Shown here: positions 42,286 through 53,385 of the stretch, piece after piece | Layout: each line of letters starts with the position of its first letter | Position numbering within the stretch: position 1 is the first letter of the stretch | Source of the DNA: Forficula auricularia | Lineage: Eukaryota > Arthropoda > Insecta > Dermaptera > Forficulidae | Direction of reading: 5' to 3' | Length of the DNA: 64,000 nt | Assembly (NCBI GenBank): GCA_024734495.1 | Contig: JALMQS010000030.1 | Span: forward strand, 10,084,378-10,148,377 | Position numbers and translations under genes: made by a program | The notes under the pieces: model-generated | The model's database searches: none | What the model was told of the DNA's origin: nothing | Seen by the model: the letters and a program-made list of their open reading frames with translations, nothing else

Positions 42286-42804
42286 CTATTTTTTTCCAAA
42301 CCTTATCTATTTCCCTATAATACTATGATCTTTTCAAATTTTTAGAAAAAGGTACGCCATAGTAGAAAAAAATAAAAACGACTTTTGGTCCGTAGCGCGC
42401 TAGAAACCTAGAAATTCTCCTCTCCCTTTAACTATGCAACCAAGCATGGCCGTAGCAGACGGGGCAGCCAGGGGTGTTAACACCCCCGTCCAAATGTTGA
42501 GATAATCATCGAAATTCTATAGAATAACCATAAATAAATCATTGAATAAAAATTTAATAAAATAATACAAGTAATACTGATAAAAAAAGCAATTTGGTCA
42601 TCAGGGAGGTCATGTCTCCTACTCCTAGGAATATATCCATACCCCCTAACCCATAGGTGTCAAACTCAATCCGTGACTTGTGCCAAAATAAAAAATGTGA
42701 AAAAGTGTGGAGCAAAGAAACTTTTAGGGTTCGTAGAAATCTAGTTATGTTTTTAAATATAATAGAATTAATAATAATAACAATAAAAAATAAAAACATG
42801 TAAC

Positions 42805-43030
42805 TTATTAAATACTATATATATTTGTCTAGATTAATTTGCCGCAACGCTGACGTAATACTGCCGAGAGAGAGCGCCATCGGTATATTTGCGGCAAATT
42901 TGAAATATAATCTTAATTTGGACTCAAATTTCGAAATGAAAGACTCCAATTGATTTTAAATTAAGAAACATTAAATATATTGATAATTATTACCCCCCCC
43001 TTCACCACTCAAAAATTAAATATTCAATTC
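42805..43030. repeat. Repeat shared with 1.25-1.74 kb
   Basis: ATATTTGTCTAGATTAATTT to CACTCAAAAATTAAATATTC, reverse of the 1.25-1.74 kb locus. ATTAATTTGCCGCAA and TTGCGGCAAATTT form an internal inverted repeat around CGAGAGAGAGCGCC. Confidence 0.6.
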
Positions 43031-43444
43031 GCTTTTCTTTGCGCACAGAAAAAGAAATCAATCACATCTTATTTGATTTATATATTATTTGTTTATTTTT
43101 TAATAATTTGCCACTTTTTTATAATTTTTTAAAAAATCTAAATTTTGTTATTCTTATTTTTTGATTTTTACAAAATTAAACGACTTAAGACACGCATGCC
43201 CATATGAGTTTCTCATTGCAATACTGGAGCAGCCTGTCATACAAACAACACCTGATCTCTTTTAAATATTTGGAGCCTTATATCGATTATCGATCCCAAA
43301 TTTTAAAAAAAATGATATAATATAATTCTCCTCCTCAAACGATACCACTTATTTAAATAAATCTATTTCCACACAAAAAATATCACAATGCTGTAGATTA
43401 TAGAAAAAAAAATACTTCCAGATTCATATCTAGAGCCTCATTTC

Positions 43445-43622
43445 TGTAGCTGTGTCAGGACGAAAATGAGGCGAAACTTCTAAGAGACTATGTATTTTCG
43501 GGAGTTTACAGGTATACATTTGGAGTGTGGTTTTTTAAGAGGAATAAAATTTTTGGACCGAGACGCCGCCCGCCAGGGTGACCAGCCCGGAGGGGCACGC
43601 CCTCGAAGCTCGTTTTAATATA
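43445..43622 (+). mobile_element. Helitron-like 3' end with GC module (copy 5)
   Basis: GAGGCGAAACTTCTAAGAG and TATACATTTGGAGTGTGG precede GAGACGCCGCCCGCCAGGG, GGAGGGGCACGCC and CGAAGCTCGTTTTAA. Part of the hairpin is deleted. It matches 1075-1260 in reverse. Confidence 0.65.
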
Positions 43623-44099
43623 TTAACAAAGTATAGAGAACAAATAAGGCATAATTATAAAATATAAACAAACAATACAATACTACTACAATACTAATTT
43701 ACTGTTTCTTTCCTGATACCTGATTTCATTTCTGTGCCACAAGTTTTTCTATTTCTGGAGAAATGTTATTTGCATTTATAAAATTTTCGACCACAAAAAT
43801 TTGTTGTCTTTAAAATCTTAAACCCTTTGCAGTCGTATTTATTTTTGAGAAGGCTACCATGCCAATCAACTCGGAATTTTCATGTCAAATAATGGTCTGA
43901 GAGTCTTAAAACAATCGAATTTATAAAATTTTTATAAAATTTCCTACCAGAAAATTTGTTTGTCTTTAAGATCTTTAAACCTCTCTATCTCCCTAAAACC
44001 TTAACCACTCGATGGGTAGTTAACCCCCCTCCCCACCCCCCGTAAATTAACTAACCTCCTCTTTCCAAAAAATCTTCTGGCTACGGCATTGCAACCAAG

Positions 44100-44680
44100 T
44101 GATATAAAACTATATAAAAATACAAGAAACTAGCTTACTTTTATTATAAGTACTTCTAAAGAAAATTATTTTTGTTGCTAAAAAATAATAATTTTGGATT
44201 AAGAGGTGATAAAAAAAAATATTTCGCCCACCCATAGAACGTTTCAATAGATCTTTTAATTTAAAAATTTTACAAAAACAAGCGGGTTAAGTGCGAGGCT
44301 GATGGACACCGAGAACCTACACATGAAATTTCTGGCCCGGGCCCAAAATTTGAACTGGGTCCCTTATTATGGGATAATCGAGGGGTGGACCGCGATTGGA
44401 ATTAGGTGTACACCGTCTTTGGAATTATGTGGAATTATTTTGGATAATCTATTGTCATCTATTGTATTCTACTTGGAAGTGGAAGTGGAAGTAGATGTAC
44501 ACGATTTTAGGTCGCGGTTCACCCCTCAGGGATAAGTATCTGTTTTTTTATGAAGTAGAACAAGTTGGTCACCCTACGGATTTCTTTTCTAACATATCCC
44601 CTTAAAAAAACATGCCAGTGGTCCGGGACCCACAGGTGCATTTGGATCTCCCCTTGCGGGGGCTATGCCGAGAAGTTGTA
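44100..44680. other. Unrecognised stretch with a 77-codon frame
   Basis: Open frame 44302-44535 contains YLEVEVEVDV from a GGAAGT repeat and no known domain. 44600-44680 is GC-richer. No gene call. Confidence 0.35.
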
Positions 44681-44689
44681 TATTTTCCA

Positions 44690-45060
44690 AAATGAGATTC
44701 ATTCTTATCTGTCGTTAATAATAAGTGAATGAGGAAATTTATGGAATTTTTTCATAATTTTAAGATTTCTAGGGAGTCGGGTTAGCTAACGTGCTAGCAC
44801 TGCTTCACCATCGTTGATGACGATGTTCAAGCGGAGGCCGGGTTCGATCCTGGCTAGCATATAAAATTTCTACAGGCTAAAACTCCGCTCCCTCACTAAC
44901 CCTACTAACACTTTACTGATGTGTTGTCTAAATGGGCTTTGTTCCCGGTGACAATAAAGAAATAAATAAAAAAAAGATTTCTAAATGCCAAAAGGTAAAA
45001 AAATGACCTAAAAAATGGCCAGACTATCATGGTAAAGCGAAACAAATTTTAAAGATTACA
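44690..45060. repeat. Repeat family O, copy 3, split by a SINE
   Basis: In reverse it matches 13.31-13.52 kb on both sides of the SINE at 44772-44973. Confidence 0.65.
44772..44973 (+). mobile_element. tRNA-derived SINE with 10-bp target duplication
   Basis: The head has GTTAGCTAACGTGCTAGCAC and a B-box CGGGTTCGATCCTGGC. The body is about 110 nt, with tail ATAAAGAAATAAATAAAAA. AAGATTTCTA is duplicated at 44762-44771 and 44974-44983. Complete and well preserved. Confidence 0.85.
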
Positions 45061-45379
45061 CCTAATTCAAGTTAAAGGGGATACTTCCCATTCTATAATA
45101 AAGAATATTTTTGTATTTTGCACCCCATATATTTGACCTTCTATAAAAATCATTTGATTAAAATTTAACTTTTTAACCTTTTGATTTAAAAATCAGTAAA
45201 AATCCACAAAAGTAACTTTTACTATTACTACTTATGAAGAAAATTATTTTTTGTAAGCATGATATAATTTGTTTGAATACGAGATAAAAAAGAATATTGA
45301 AAAATACACATATAGGCACATGGAATTTTTTTTATTGCCTATCCTGTTTCGAAATGCTTCAAACGTGGAGAAAAATTAT

Positions 45380-45560
45380 TTGCAATTAATCATGAGTTTC
45401 CTATATTTGATTCAATTGCGAATCGAATGCAGATGATTTTTGTCAGATATTAAGTAATAATAATATCTGAATTTATATATTTCTGTGTAAGAAATAATGA
45501 ATTTTTCTAATTAATATATTAAAGAATAATTAATATATCAAAGAGAGTTGTTTTTAACAG
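45380..45560. mobile_element. Family N element, copy 2
   Basis: TTAATCATGAGTTTCC, ATTCAATTGCGAATCGAATG, then ATATTAAAGAATAATTAATA, shared with 12.2-12.6 and 50.4-50.65 kb. Confidence 0.65.
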
Positions 45561-45596
45561 CGTTTTTAAACTATTTACAATCATGATTTTTACTTT

Positions 45597-46640
45597 ACCA
45601 TCAGGGTATGGTCAAGTATTGTAATTGTGCAAGAAAAAAGTGATTTTTTTGCTTCGTTATTTAGAAATATAGCATCTCAAAAACAGTTGAAACTATTTTG
45701 TTAAAAAAAAAGTGTGTGTATACTTATGTACACGCGTTAGAAGTTATACTTCTTTGGCGTCTGAAAAAAAATTTCAAAAAACAAAACTGCAGTAAAGATC
45801 GAAGAAAAATATTAAAATTAATCAAAAAGGTTTTATTTCAGTAAAAACACAAATTCACTCTCATCCAAACGCTCCAAAAGAAGTATAACAAAAATACTAA
45901 AATATTTATTAAAAAATAATTAACTCTCCAGTAATAATTCTAGATATAATACTTACAGAATTAACCTCTAATATTTGAAAACGCTCTCAAAGTTTTTACA
46001 CAGTTTTTTGTAACTGACAAATTTATATAATAAATATATATATTATTCAAAAATATAATATATAATTATTAAGAATTGATTATTAATATAAATAATATAT
46101 TTCACATCCACATCAACTGGCTTATTGAATTTGAAAATAACAACACGTTTTGTTAGATTCCTTGCAGTCGTTTAAAGGAATATATTATTATTTATTCTAT
46201 TCTGTAGCCAACTTCATCATGTTAATTTTTGGGACATCTGCGCGCGCAGGTCACAAATTCACTCTCATTCAAACGCGCCAAAAGAAGTATAACTTCAAAA
46301 ATTGAGCGAAATCATAATGTTTTGCTCTACAAAAAAGCCTATTACTGAACATCGAAAAAAATTATATTTTACGAGATATTAATGATTTTGTCCAAATGTC
46401 TGTTAGTACGTTAGTTAGTATGTTAGATAGTACGTTACCAAATTTTGTGTACGTTCTAGCTCAAAAACTACTGTGAATATCATACCGAAATTTCACAAGA
46501 AGTTTTGGTGCATTGCGATTAAGAGCTAATTAGATTTTGGTTGAAATCGAACCAAAAATTAAGGGGAGGGGAGCGGGGTTTAAAAATTACAATTATAAAA
46601 TTTTCAAACTAAAAAACTAAGAAAATTGAAATTTACTCTA
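45597..46640 (-). mobile_element. Dispersed repeat family D, copy 6, split
   Basis: In reverse: 45597-45727 is the D end (ACTTTACCATCAGGGTATGG) and 46300-46640 the D middle (ACAAAATCATTAATATC, AGTTTTTGAGCTAGAACG). Between them is an element with GTTAGAAGTTATACTTCTTT at 45736 and its partial mirror CCAAAAGAAGTATAACTTC at 46278. Confidence 0.6.
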
Positions 46641-47128
46641 AAATGAACATTGAAGTTTTTTTCCTCGACTGTTTTAGTGATTTGGATTTTTTTTAATTTA
46701 TATAACCTAGCAAATGTTATCTTCTGCTCAAAGAGGCAGATTTGCGTCATGAAATTGTTATAAATAAAATAAAAAACAAGAATATATAAATGAATACCAT
46801 CTGTCCACTCTTTCTGTCATATATTTACCATTCATTTCAATTACACAACAAATCGATATAGGTATTAATAGAAATATTATATTCCTGAAGAAAAATGGAT
46901 GGCGAGATTATTAAAGTTATATAAGTTGGTCTGAAAAGATTTAGTAACCTTAAGTACACAAGATGAGATCGTGAAGACTGAATTATTTTTTAAATCTGTC
47001 TTTCAAAAACAAAATGGATTTATTTTTAATTCAATTGTTTTTTATTTTAATATTAGCTGCTTATCAATGCGGAATAAGTGAATGTCATTTGGTGTACAAA
47101 CAAACAAGCACCGATATTTATATATATA
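46641..47128. other. AT-rich stretch, nothing recognised
   Basis: No repeat match, ORF or RNA seen. Confidence 0.45.
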
Positions 47129-47996
47129 TTAGGGTGATTCATTTCTGCAAAAGTTATTTTTTTTAGGTACTCAAGCAAAAAATCAATCTGCATATAGAAA
47201 AAAACAATTCTCACCAAAAATGAGCTCTTAATTCCAATATTAAGTACTTAGTATTTTAATTTGATTTCTTTTCCATTTAAAATATATGTAATTTTTTTTT
47301 CAAATTTCTAATGCTCAGCTACATGTTCACGATATTGAAAAAGGAGTTGTTGTATCTTGTAAGGGGATTCCATGCTCTTCAAAATTGCTTTTGGATTTTT
47401 TATGTAGCTCAGCGCTAGTTCACCAGTAAGAGCTGTAGAAGTACATTTTTGAGGAAAATTGTAATTTTTTTTATTTTTTAGAACGAACCGCTAAATATAG
47501 GAAAATAAAACTGACTTATCTTTAAAGGAAATTTTATCCTCTTCAAAAAAGGTCCATAGACCCAAGTTGCTCCGACCAATAGTTTATGAGTTCTTGAAAT
47601 TCTTCAATTTTCAGTTATAAAAATTGCTGTAACTCATAAACTATTAGTCGGAGCAACTTGCGTCTAAGGACCTTTTTTGAAGAGAATAAAATTCCCTTTA
47701 AATATATGTCAATGTTTTCCCTATACTTAGCGGTTCGTTCTAAAAAATAAGAAAATAACAATTTTCCTCAAAAAATGTACTTCAACAGCTCTTACTGGTA
47801 AACCAGCGCGAGCTACATCATCCTCTACAGATACAACAACTCGTTTTTCAATATCCTGAAATGTGGCTGAGCATTAGAAATTTGAAAATAAAAAATTTGA
47901 CATCATCTTTGGTGAGAATTTTTTTTTTCTATATGCAGATTGATATTTTGCTTGAGAAACTAAAAAAAAAACTTTTGCAGAAATGAATCACCCTAA
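47129..47996. mobile_element. Palindromic MITE, about 870 bp
   Basis: TTAGGGTGATTCATTTCTGC at the left and its complement at the right. The arms pair almost to the centre (about 47610, near AACTATTAGTCGGAGCAACT). TA-rich flanks. It abuts the next TIR element directly. Confidence 0.8.
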
Positions 47997-47999
47997 TAT

Positions 48000-49240
48000 A
48001 CCGGGTAAGTTTTTTATCTTGAGACAGTCTTATAACTCAAAAAGAGGAGCATTATATGAAAAAAAGTTTCAAATAAAAGTTTATTTATATGGAGGGGGAA
48101 ACTAAACTACGCTATTGTTTGTTTACCTAGAACAGGCTTTCAAGGGTATTTCAAGGTCAAGTTCTGTTTTTTAAATAGAAACCTATATATTTGTTTACAT
48201 ATTCTGAATCTACAAAAAAAACTGAACAACTTTCATAAGAACTATTTTTTTATTCGACATCAAATAAACAAAATATTAAATCAATTAGATCTCAGAAAAA
48301 AACCCTAATAATTATTTTTAACAATTATTTAGCTTAATTATCAAATAATAATGATTAAATAATTAATTATTAAATAAATAATTATTAAATCGAAAAGTCA
48401 AAACAATGAAAATAAGTATTTATAATGATCTTAAAACTTCATCATACACAGATTTAAGAGATTATTTTCTACTTATTAGAACTACTTAAAATTCTTGAGT
48501 TTAAAAAAGTTTATTTCTCGTGTCAATCCAGTAGATAGTTATATTGTATTACTATAATAAAAATGGATCATTTTTTTGTTTTAGACAGAATTAAAATGGT
48601 CATAATTTATGGTGAATGTGGAAGAAGTGTTAGGAGCTGCCATTGAAATGGATGCCGAGCGTTTTTCTGATAGGAATACACCCTCACAAGCTTCATTTTA
48701 TCGTGTTGTAAATCTGCTTAAAAAAACATTAGGAAATGTAAAGGGTACGAAGAAACTGAAACATGCCAAAATAACGAAATTGGAACTGGAATTCATCCAG
48801 AAAACTTGCGATAACACTATGGAATATCACAGAACAGTGTCGAAAAATAATTTAATTATTGATTATTATTAAATTATTTATTTAATAATTAAATATTTCA
48901 TGATTATTAAGTTGAATAATTGTTAAAAATAATTATTAGGGTTTTTTTCTGAGATCTAATTGATTTAATATTTTGTTTATTTGATGTCGAATCAAAAAAA
49001 TAGTTCTTATGAAAGTTGTTCAGTTTTTTTCGTAGATTCAGAATATGTAAACAAATATATAGGTTTCTATTTAAAAAAGAGAACTTGACCTTGAAATACC
49101 CTTGAAAGCTTGTTCTAGGTAAACAAACAATAGCGTAGTTTAGTTTCCCCTCGATATAAATAAACTTTTATTTGAAACTTTTCATATAATGCACTGTTTT
49201 TGAGTTATAAGACTGTCTCAAGATAAGAAACTCACCCGGT
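48000..49240. mobile_element. Long-TIR DNA transposon derivative (mariner-like target)
   Basis: Terminal inverted repeats of about 340 bp: ACCGGGTAAGTTTTTTATC, then TTGAGACAGTCTTATAACTC, mirrored at 48905-49240. TATA flanks suggest a TA target. The central 560 bp hold a broken DUF4817-type ORF. Confidence 0.75.
48596..48875 (+). pseudogene. Transposon-associated helix-turn-helix (DUF4817-type) relic
   Basis: Two overlapping frames reconstruct the start of the domain. From ATG at 48596 the first reads MVIIYGECGRSVRSCH and stops. The second continues with MDAERFSDRNTPSQASFYR, VVNLLKKTLGNVKG and LKHAKITKLELEFIQ. The IYGECxxxxxxAxxxYAERFPxRxxPSxxxFxxxxxxLxxTG pattern is that of the DUF4817 N-terminal helix-turn-helix found in insect transposon proteins. 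One frameshift lies near 48640. The DDE catalytic part is absent. A pyrimidine-rich acceptor-like TTTTTTTGTTTTAG precedes it (48571-48584). This is a non-autonomous deletion derivative. Confidence 0.65.
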
Positions 49241-49369
49241 ATATATTCGCCATAGCTCAATCCCCTGTCATGATTTAAATAATGAAAGATAAGTGTCACT
49301 CATAATGGTCTACCAATTGAAAGATGCACAATATATATTATATTATTGACCTTATGAATTTGCCTCTAG

Positions 49370-49545
49370 ACCAATTGGTTTGCCAGGCCGTCGACAACAT
49401 TACCCTTCATATGCCCTCTTATTTCCGAATAATCGCAATTGTATTGATCCTTCGGTCAATTTAGACCTGAACTCTCTTAAGAACTCATCAAATCTAGTTA
49501 ATCTTAATGCAGGCAAGACACAATCTAATCTAATCTAATACTTAA
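49370..49545 (+). pseudogene. LINE reverse transcriptase relic
   Basis: LNSLKNSSNLVNLNAGKTQS corresponds to the segment before the SMLGV motif in the LINE at 61.6 kb (minus strand reads NASKTQCCLIS there). Heavily decayed. Confidence 0.5.
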
Positions 49546-49654
49546 GCACGTAGATATAGATTATGCATTCTTATTTGCAAATAATATTCACCTTTTTACA
49601 AATTGATGCTCTCTTTATAAATACTCGATGAAATTAAAACACTAACTACTATAG

Positions 49655-49937
49655 TTTTTAAGGAATTTGGTGTTGGTACTTGGTGAAACATTTTTTAAAA
49701 TTATTGGATAAAAATACTTGGTAGGTTTCACAGATATAAAAAAATAAAACGAATATATTTTTGGAGAATCTTTAATCTCGATATATATATTTCGGGTGAC
49801 TAACCCATCTTCAGGAGAGTTACTTTCTGTTTCTCCTGAAGATGGGTTAGTCACCCGAAATATATATCGAGATTAAAGATTCTCAAATAAATTCGTTTTA
49901 TTTTTATATCTTAATGTGAAACCTACCAAGTATTTTT
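49655..49937. mobile_element. Family E fold-back, clean hairpin
   Basis: GGTGTTGGTACTTGGTGAAA, then ATATATTTCGGGTGACTAAC and its complement. The centre is CTGAAGA-TGGG-TTAGTCA-CCC-GAAA-TATATATCG, readable on both strands because the hairpin is nearly perfect (about 49780-49880). Confidence 0.7.
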
Positions 49938-49959
49938 ATCAATAATTTTTACACTAACT

Positions 49960-50090
49960 ACTCCCAAAGCTTGCTTTGCGTGTAACATTTGATTTGTTAA
50001 CTTCCAGTAACATCAAATTGGAGAACTGTCGAACTGGTTCGTTCGCAAACGCGTTTATCCTTTTGAATGCCACTGGAGTAGCCAGAAAAT
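49960..50090 (+). pseudogene. LINE relic (same family as 35.2 kb)
   Basis: CCCAAAGCTTGCTTTGCGTG, TCAAATTGGAGAACTGTCG and GTTCGTTCGCAAACGC align in order with 35601-35705 of the LINE. Frames are broken. It may be the continuation of the relic at 49370 beyond the family E insertion. Confidence 0.6.
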
Positions 50091-50242
50091 TTTTATGGGC
50101 AATCCACAAAACAAAATATTTAGTGGGAATTTTTTTTATTAAAACAAATAGTCCAGTTAAATTGTGTTTTTACCCGGAAAGTTTTGGGGTTAGTTGTAAT
50201 TTCTTCGACCCTTTATGTTTTTGGGTGTGCTGAATCCGAATC

Positions 50243-51245
50243 TGAGGTTTTCTAACAAAATTTCGTGACGGAACTTTGTCAAAAATGCAAAAAAAGGTAA
50301 AAAATTCTCATTTTTTTGGCGTTTGTTATAACTCGAAAACTATCAACTTTTTGTAAATAACCTTCCTATTCAAAATGAAAGTTCATAAAATTTCCTACAA
50401 ATTTCATCATTTAGTCATATGTTTTCTATATTTAATTCAATCGCGAATCGAATGCAGGTGATTTTTGTCAAATATTAAGTGAAAATAATATCTGAACTTG
50501 TATATTTCTAACTTGAAATAATGAAGTTAAATAAATTTATAATTTTCTCATTAATATATTAAAGAATAATTAACACATTAAACAATTCTCATTAATGTAT
50601 TAAAATATTCTTTAATATATTAATGAGAAAATTATAAATTTATTCATCATTTAGGTTTTTTATCTGATCATCCGTTCGGGCTCAAGCGCTAGTTGAAAAT
50701 TGACGTATTTGTTCTGTTTCCACAAATCCCAAAAACTCACACTTTTTCTATTTTTCCCCATTTTGACCATGAAAGAGCACGTTTTCGGCAAAGACCACTC
50801 TATACATTTTTAAACTAGATTAAATTTGATACAATTCAAACAAAGTTTCATCGAAATTGGATAATGGTAACTCGTGCCGCAATGAGGTTGAATTTTTGAA
50901 AAACTGATATTTTTTGCAAAAAATCGCAGTTTTTCATAAAATGAAAACCACTCATCCTAGAAAACTGATTTCTATCTCATTCTCTAGAAAATTTTGTTGA
51001 CTTGGGCCACTTTTTGATAAAACTCTTAGATTTATAGATATCCAGCATTTTCCATGACACTTTTGAGGATTCGGATCATATCCTTTGTAGGAAATTTTAT
51101 GAACTTCCATTTTGAAAAGGAAGGTTATTTAAGAAAAGTTGATAGTTTTTGAGTTATAAGCAAAAAACCGCCAAAAAAATGAGATTTTTTTACATTTTTT
51201 GCTATTTTGCGGCAATGTTCCGACCCGAAATTTTGTTAGCGAACC
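50243..51245. mobile_element. Large fold-back with nested family N
   Basis: GAGGTTTTCTAACAAAATTTCG at the left and its complement at the right. Arms of roughly 160 nt include GTTATAACTCGAAAACTATC and ATTTCCTACAA. Family N (50405-50660) lies inside. Confidence 0.7.
50405..50660. mobile_element. Family N element, copy 3
   Basis: ATTCAATCGCGAATCGAATG, then tandem and inverted TTAATATATTAAAGAATA words. It shares its left part with 12.2 and 45.4 kb. Confidence 0.6.
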
Positions 51246-51660
51246 TCAAGCTTGAGTTGTTTGCCATAAAAGAATTTAGTCTTTTTGATTTTAAGTCGAT
51301 TCTTCCACGTTTTCAGTAGAAGTTGCCATTAATAGTCAAAAAATCAAAAATGAATGCAATAAGGTTAGTCCTCTAGTATTAGATAAGAATCGATTCCTAT
51401 TTTTGATTTTAAGTCGATTCCCCCATGTCTTCAGCAATGGTTACCAATAATAATCGAAGGGTCAAAAATCTAATGTAGAATTATTATTCCTCAAGTAATA
51501 GATGAGAATCAATCGCTATTTTTGATTTTAAGTTGATTCCTCCATGTCTTCAGCAATGGTTACCAATAATAACCGAAATGTCAAAAATCCAATGTAGGAT
51601 TGTTATTCCTCGACTGTTAAATGAGAATCGATCATTATTTTTGAATTAAAGTCAACGTGA
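51246..51660. repeat. Family K tandem array, locus 2
   Basis: About four units with TGATTTTAAGTCGATTCCTC, CATGTCTTCAGCAATGG and ATTCCTCAAGTAATAGATGA. It is followed by the CAACGATCCGTTGCAGTTTA block shared with families H/K. Confidence 0.75.
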
Positions 51661-51796
51661 ACTGCAAATTGCAAGTGATATCTGATTAATAATAAAGGAA
51701 TAAACATATTAATATTTCAAATGAATTTGGATAAAGGTTAGCAACGATCCGTTGCAGTTTATTTTGAAATCGGTTTTATTTTATTTTATAAAAATT

Positions 51797-51925
51797 ATTT
51801 TTATACTTTAGCATAGATGGTATGGTCAAGTATTGTAATCATGCATGAAAAAAGTGTTGTTTTTTTTGGTTCGTATTTTGGAAATATCTCAAAAAATTGA
51901 GCGAAGTCATGCCGTTTTTGATGAT
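51797..51925 (-). mobile_element. Dispersed repeat family D, end only
   Basis: GGTATGGTCAAGTATTGTAA and GCATGAAAAAAGTGTTG in reverse are the D terminal region. It is truncated against a LINE relic. Confidence 0.65.
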
Positions 51926-51939
51926 TGTGAATTGTGTGA

Positions 51940-52130
51940 TAATCTGTCGATGTTGGGTGTCGCATGTGCTTTAATAGAACTTTGGTTTCCTATTCAGATC
52001 TCTTGGTGTTATTTTACGTCCACTCAGCTTTTAACTCTTTTCGAAGAAATTCAGATATTGTATGTTATATCATGCCATTCTCTTACAATCGTAGATGCAA
52101 TTCAGAAACGATGAATTAAATGAATAGAAA
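51940..52130 (+). pseudogene. LINE relic (same family as 35.2 kb)
   Basis: SMLGVACALIEL, then STQLLTLFEEIQIL and VDAIQKR correspond to SMLGV..., PTQLLILYKAQIR and LDAIQRR of the other copies. Two in-frame deletions removed intervening conserved blocks. Confidence 0.6.
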
Positions 52131-53054
52131 ATTCGACCCTAAATAAGAATCACCTTGATCTAGTGTAGAAGCGTTTCGGTTATTTTCATTTTTAGTTTCT
52201 CTTATTTAGAACGTGCCTTCCTACTTTTAAAACATCGTTTTTTAGACGGTTTTCGAGGTTTTTGACCATTTTCTCAAAAGTATTGAATCAATTTCGTTTA
52301 AAATTGATTCTAATTATTAATAATTATTTGTTTTATACATTTATTAATTTCATATTTTTTTAAAATTATTTCAAACTACGAATTAGCGTTTTTTCAAATT
52401 ATACTTTAAATAAACTACCCTTAAAAATAAAAATTTCCTAATAATAATTATTTTCTATAAAAGATAAAAGAAAATAACACCCAGATATTAAATTTTAATA
52501 GATTTAATTTAATAAGTAATGGGGAAAAAAATAAAGCTTTTTGGCATTTCTAGTTGATTCATTGTCGTAGACTAGAAAATAAATCTTTTCATCAAATTTT
52601 ATTTAAACTACGAAATTCTTAATTGAAATGATATTTTCTTATATTAGAGAGCTTCTGTTAACCTCCAGATAGATGAAATCGATGAAATAAGATATATTTC
52701 TTTCTCATTTATAATTCTTTTGATCTGTTAATTCGAGAGGCTGGTTGACATGACGGACGCATTTGTCATGGATATCGTTTTTTAGACGGTTTTCGTGGTT
52801 TTTGACCATTTTCTCAAAAAGTCCTGAATATATTTCGTTCAAAATTGAAAATAATTATTAATAATTAATTGTTTTATAATATTTATTAATTTCATATTTT
52901 TAAAAATTATTTCAAATGAGTTATTATCGTTTTTTCAAATTAGGCTTTAAATAAAGTACCCTTTCAAATGAAAATATTCTAATAAAAATTATTTGCTATA
53001 AAAGATAAATGAAAATAACACACAGATATGAAATTTTAATAGATTTAAACCGAA

Positions 53055-53385
53055 TTTAGGAAACGTGGTATTGGTTTATAGTGAAACATTATTAAAATTA
53101 TATTAGGTTGGTAAAATTTAGGGAACGCGGTGTTGGTTTATAGTGAAACATTGTTAAAATTAAATTAGGTTGGAATTGGTGGTGTTTGTGTGTCCTTGTG
53201 AAACACCACCAACTCCAACCTAATTTAATATTAGGTTGGTGTTGCGGTGTTGGTGGTGTTTCACAAGGAGAAAAATTAAAATACAGATTTTTTTAAAGAT
53301 TTTTTAAAAAAATTAAAAAAAAATCTTTGTATTTTTATTTTTCTCCTTGTGAAACACCACCAACTCCAATCTAATATAATTTCAA
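53055..53385. mobile_element. Family E fold-backs, stacked
   Basis: GGTGTTGGTTTATAGTGAAA occurs at 53068 and 53129 (the first slightly changed), followed by several alternating GTGAAACACCACCAACTCC and GGTGGTGTTTCACAAGG palindromes. No hammerhead-like core remains. Confidence 0.6.

Larger units (their letters stand above)
42445..44091. mobile_element. hAT element with perfect 8-bp target duplication
   Basis: CAACCAAG flanks both ends (42437-42444, 44092-44099). Terminal repeats are CATGGCCGTAGC and GCTACGGCATTG. The 1.65-kb interior has no transposase. It contains the repeat shared with 1.25-1.74 kb and a GC hairpin module, both nested. Confidence 0.85.

Noticed and set aside
44302..44535. 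77-codon frame
   Set aside because: No homology is recognisable and the only notable stretch is from a GGAAGT repeat.
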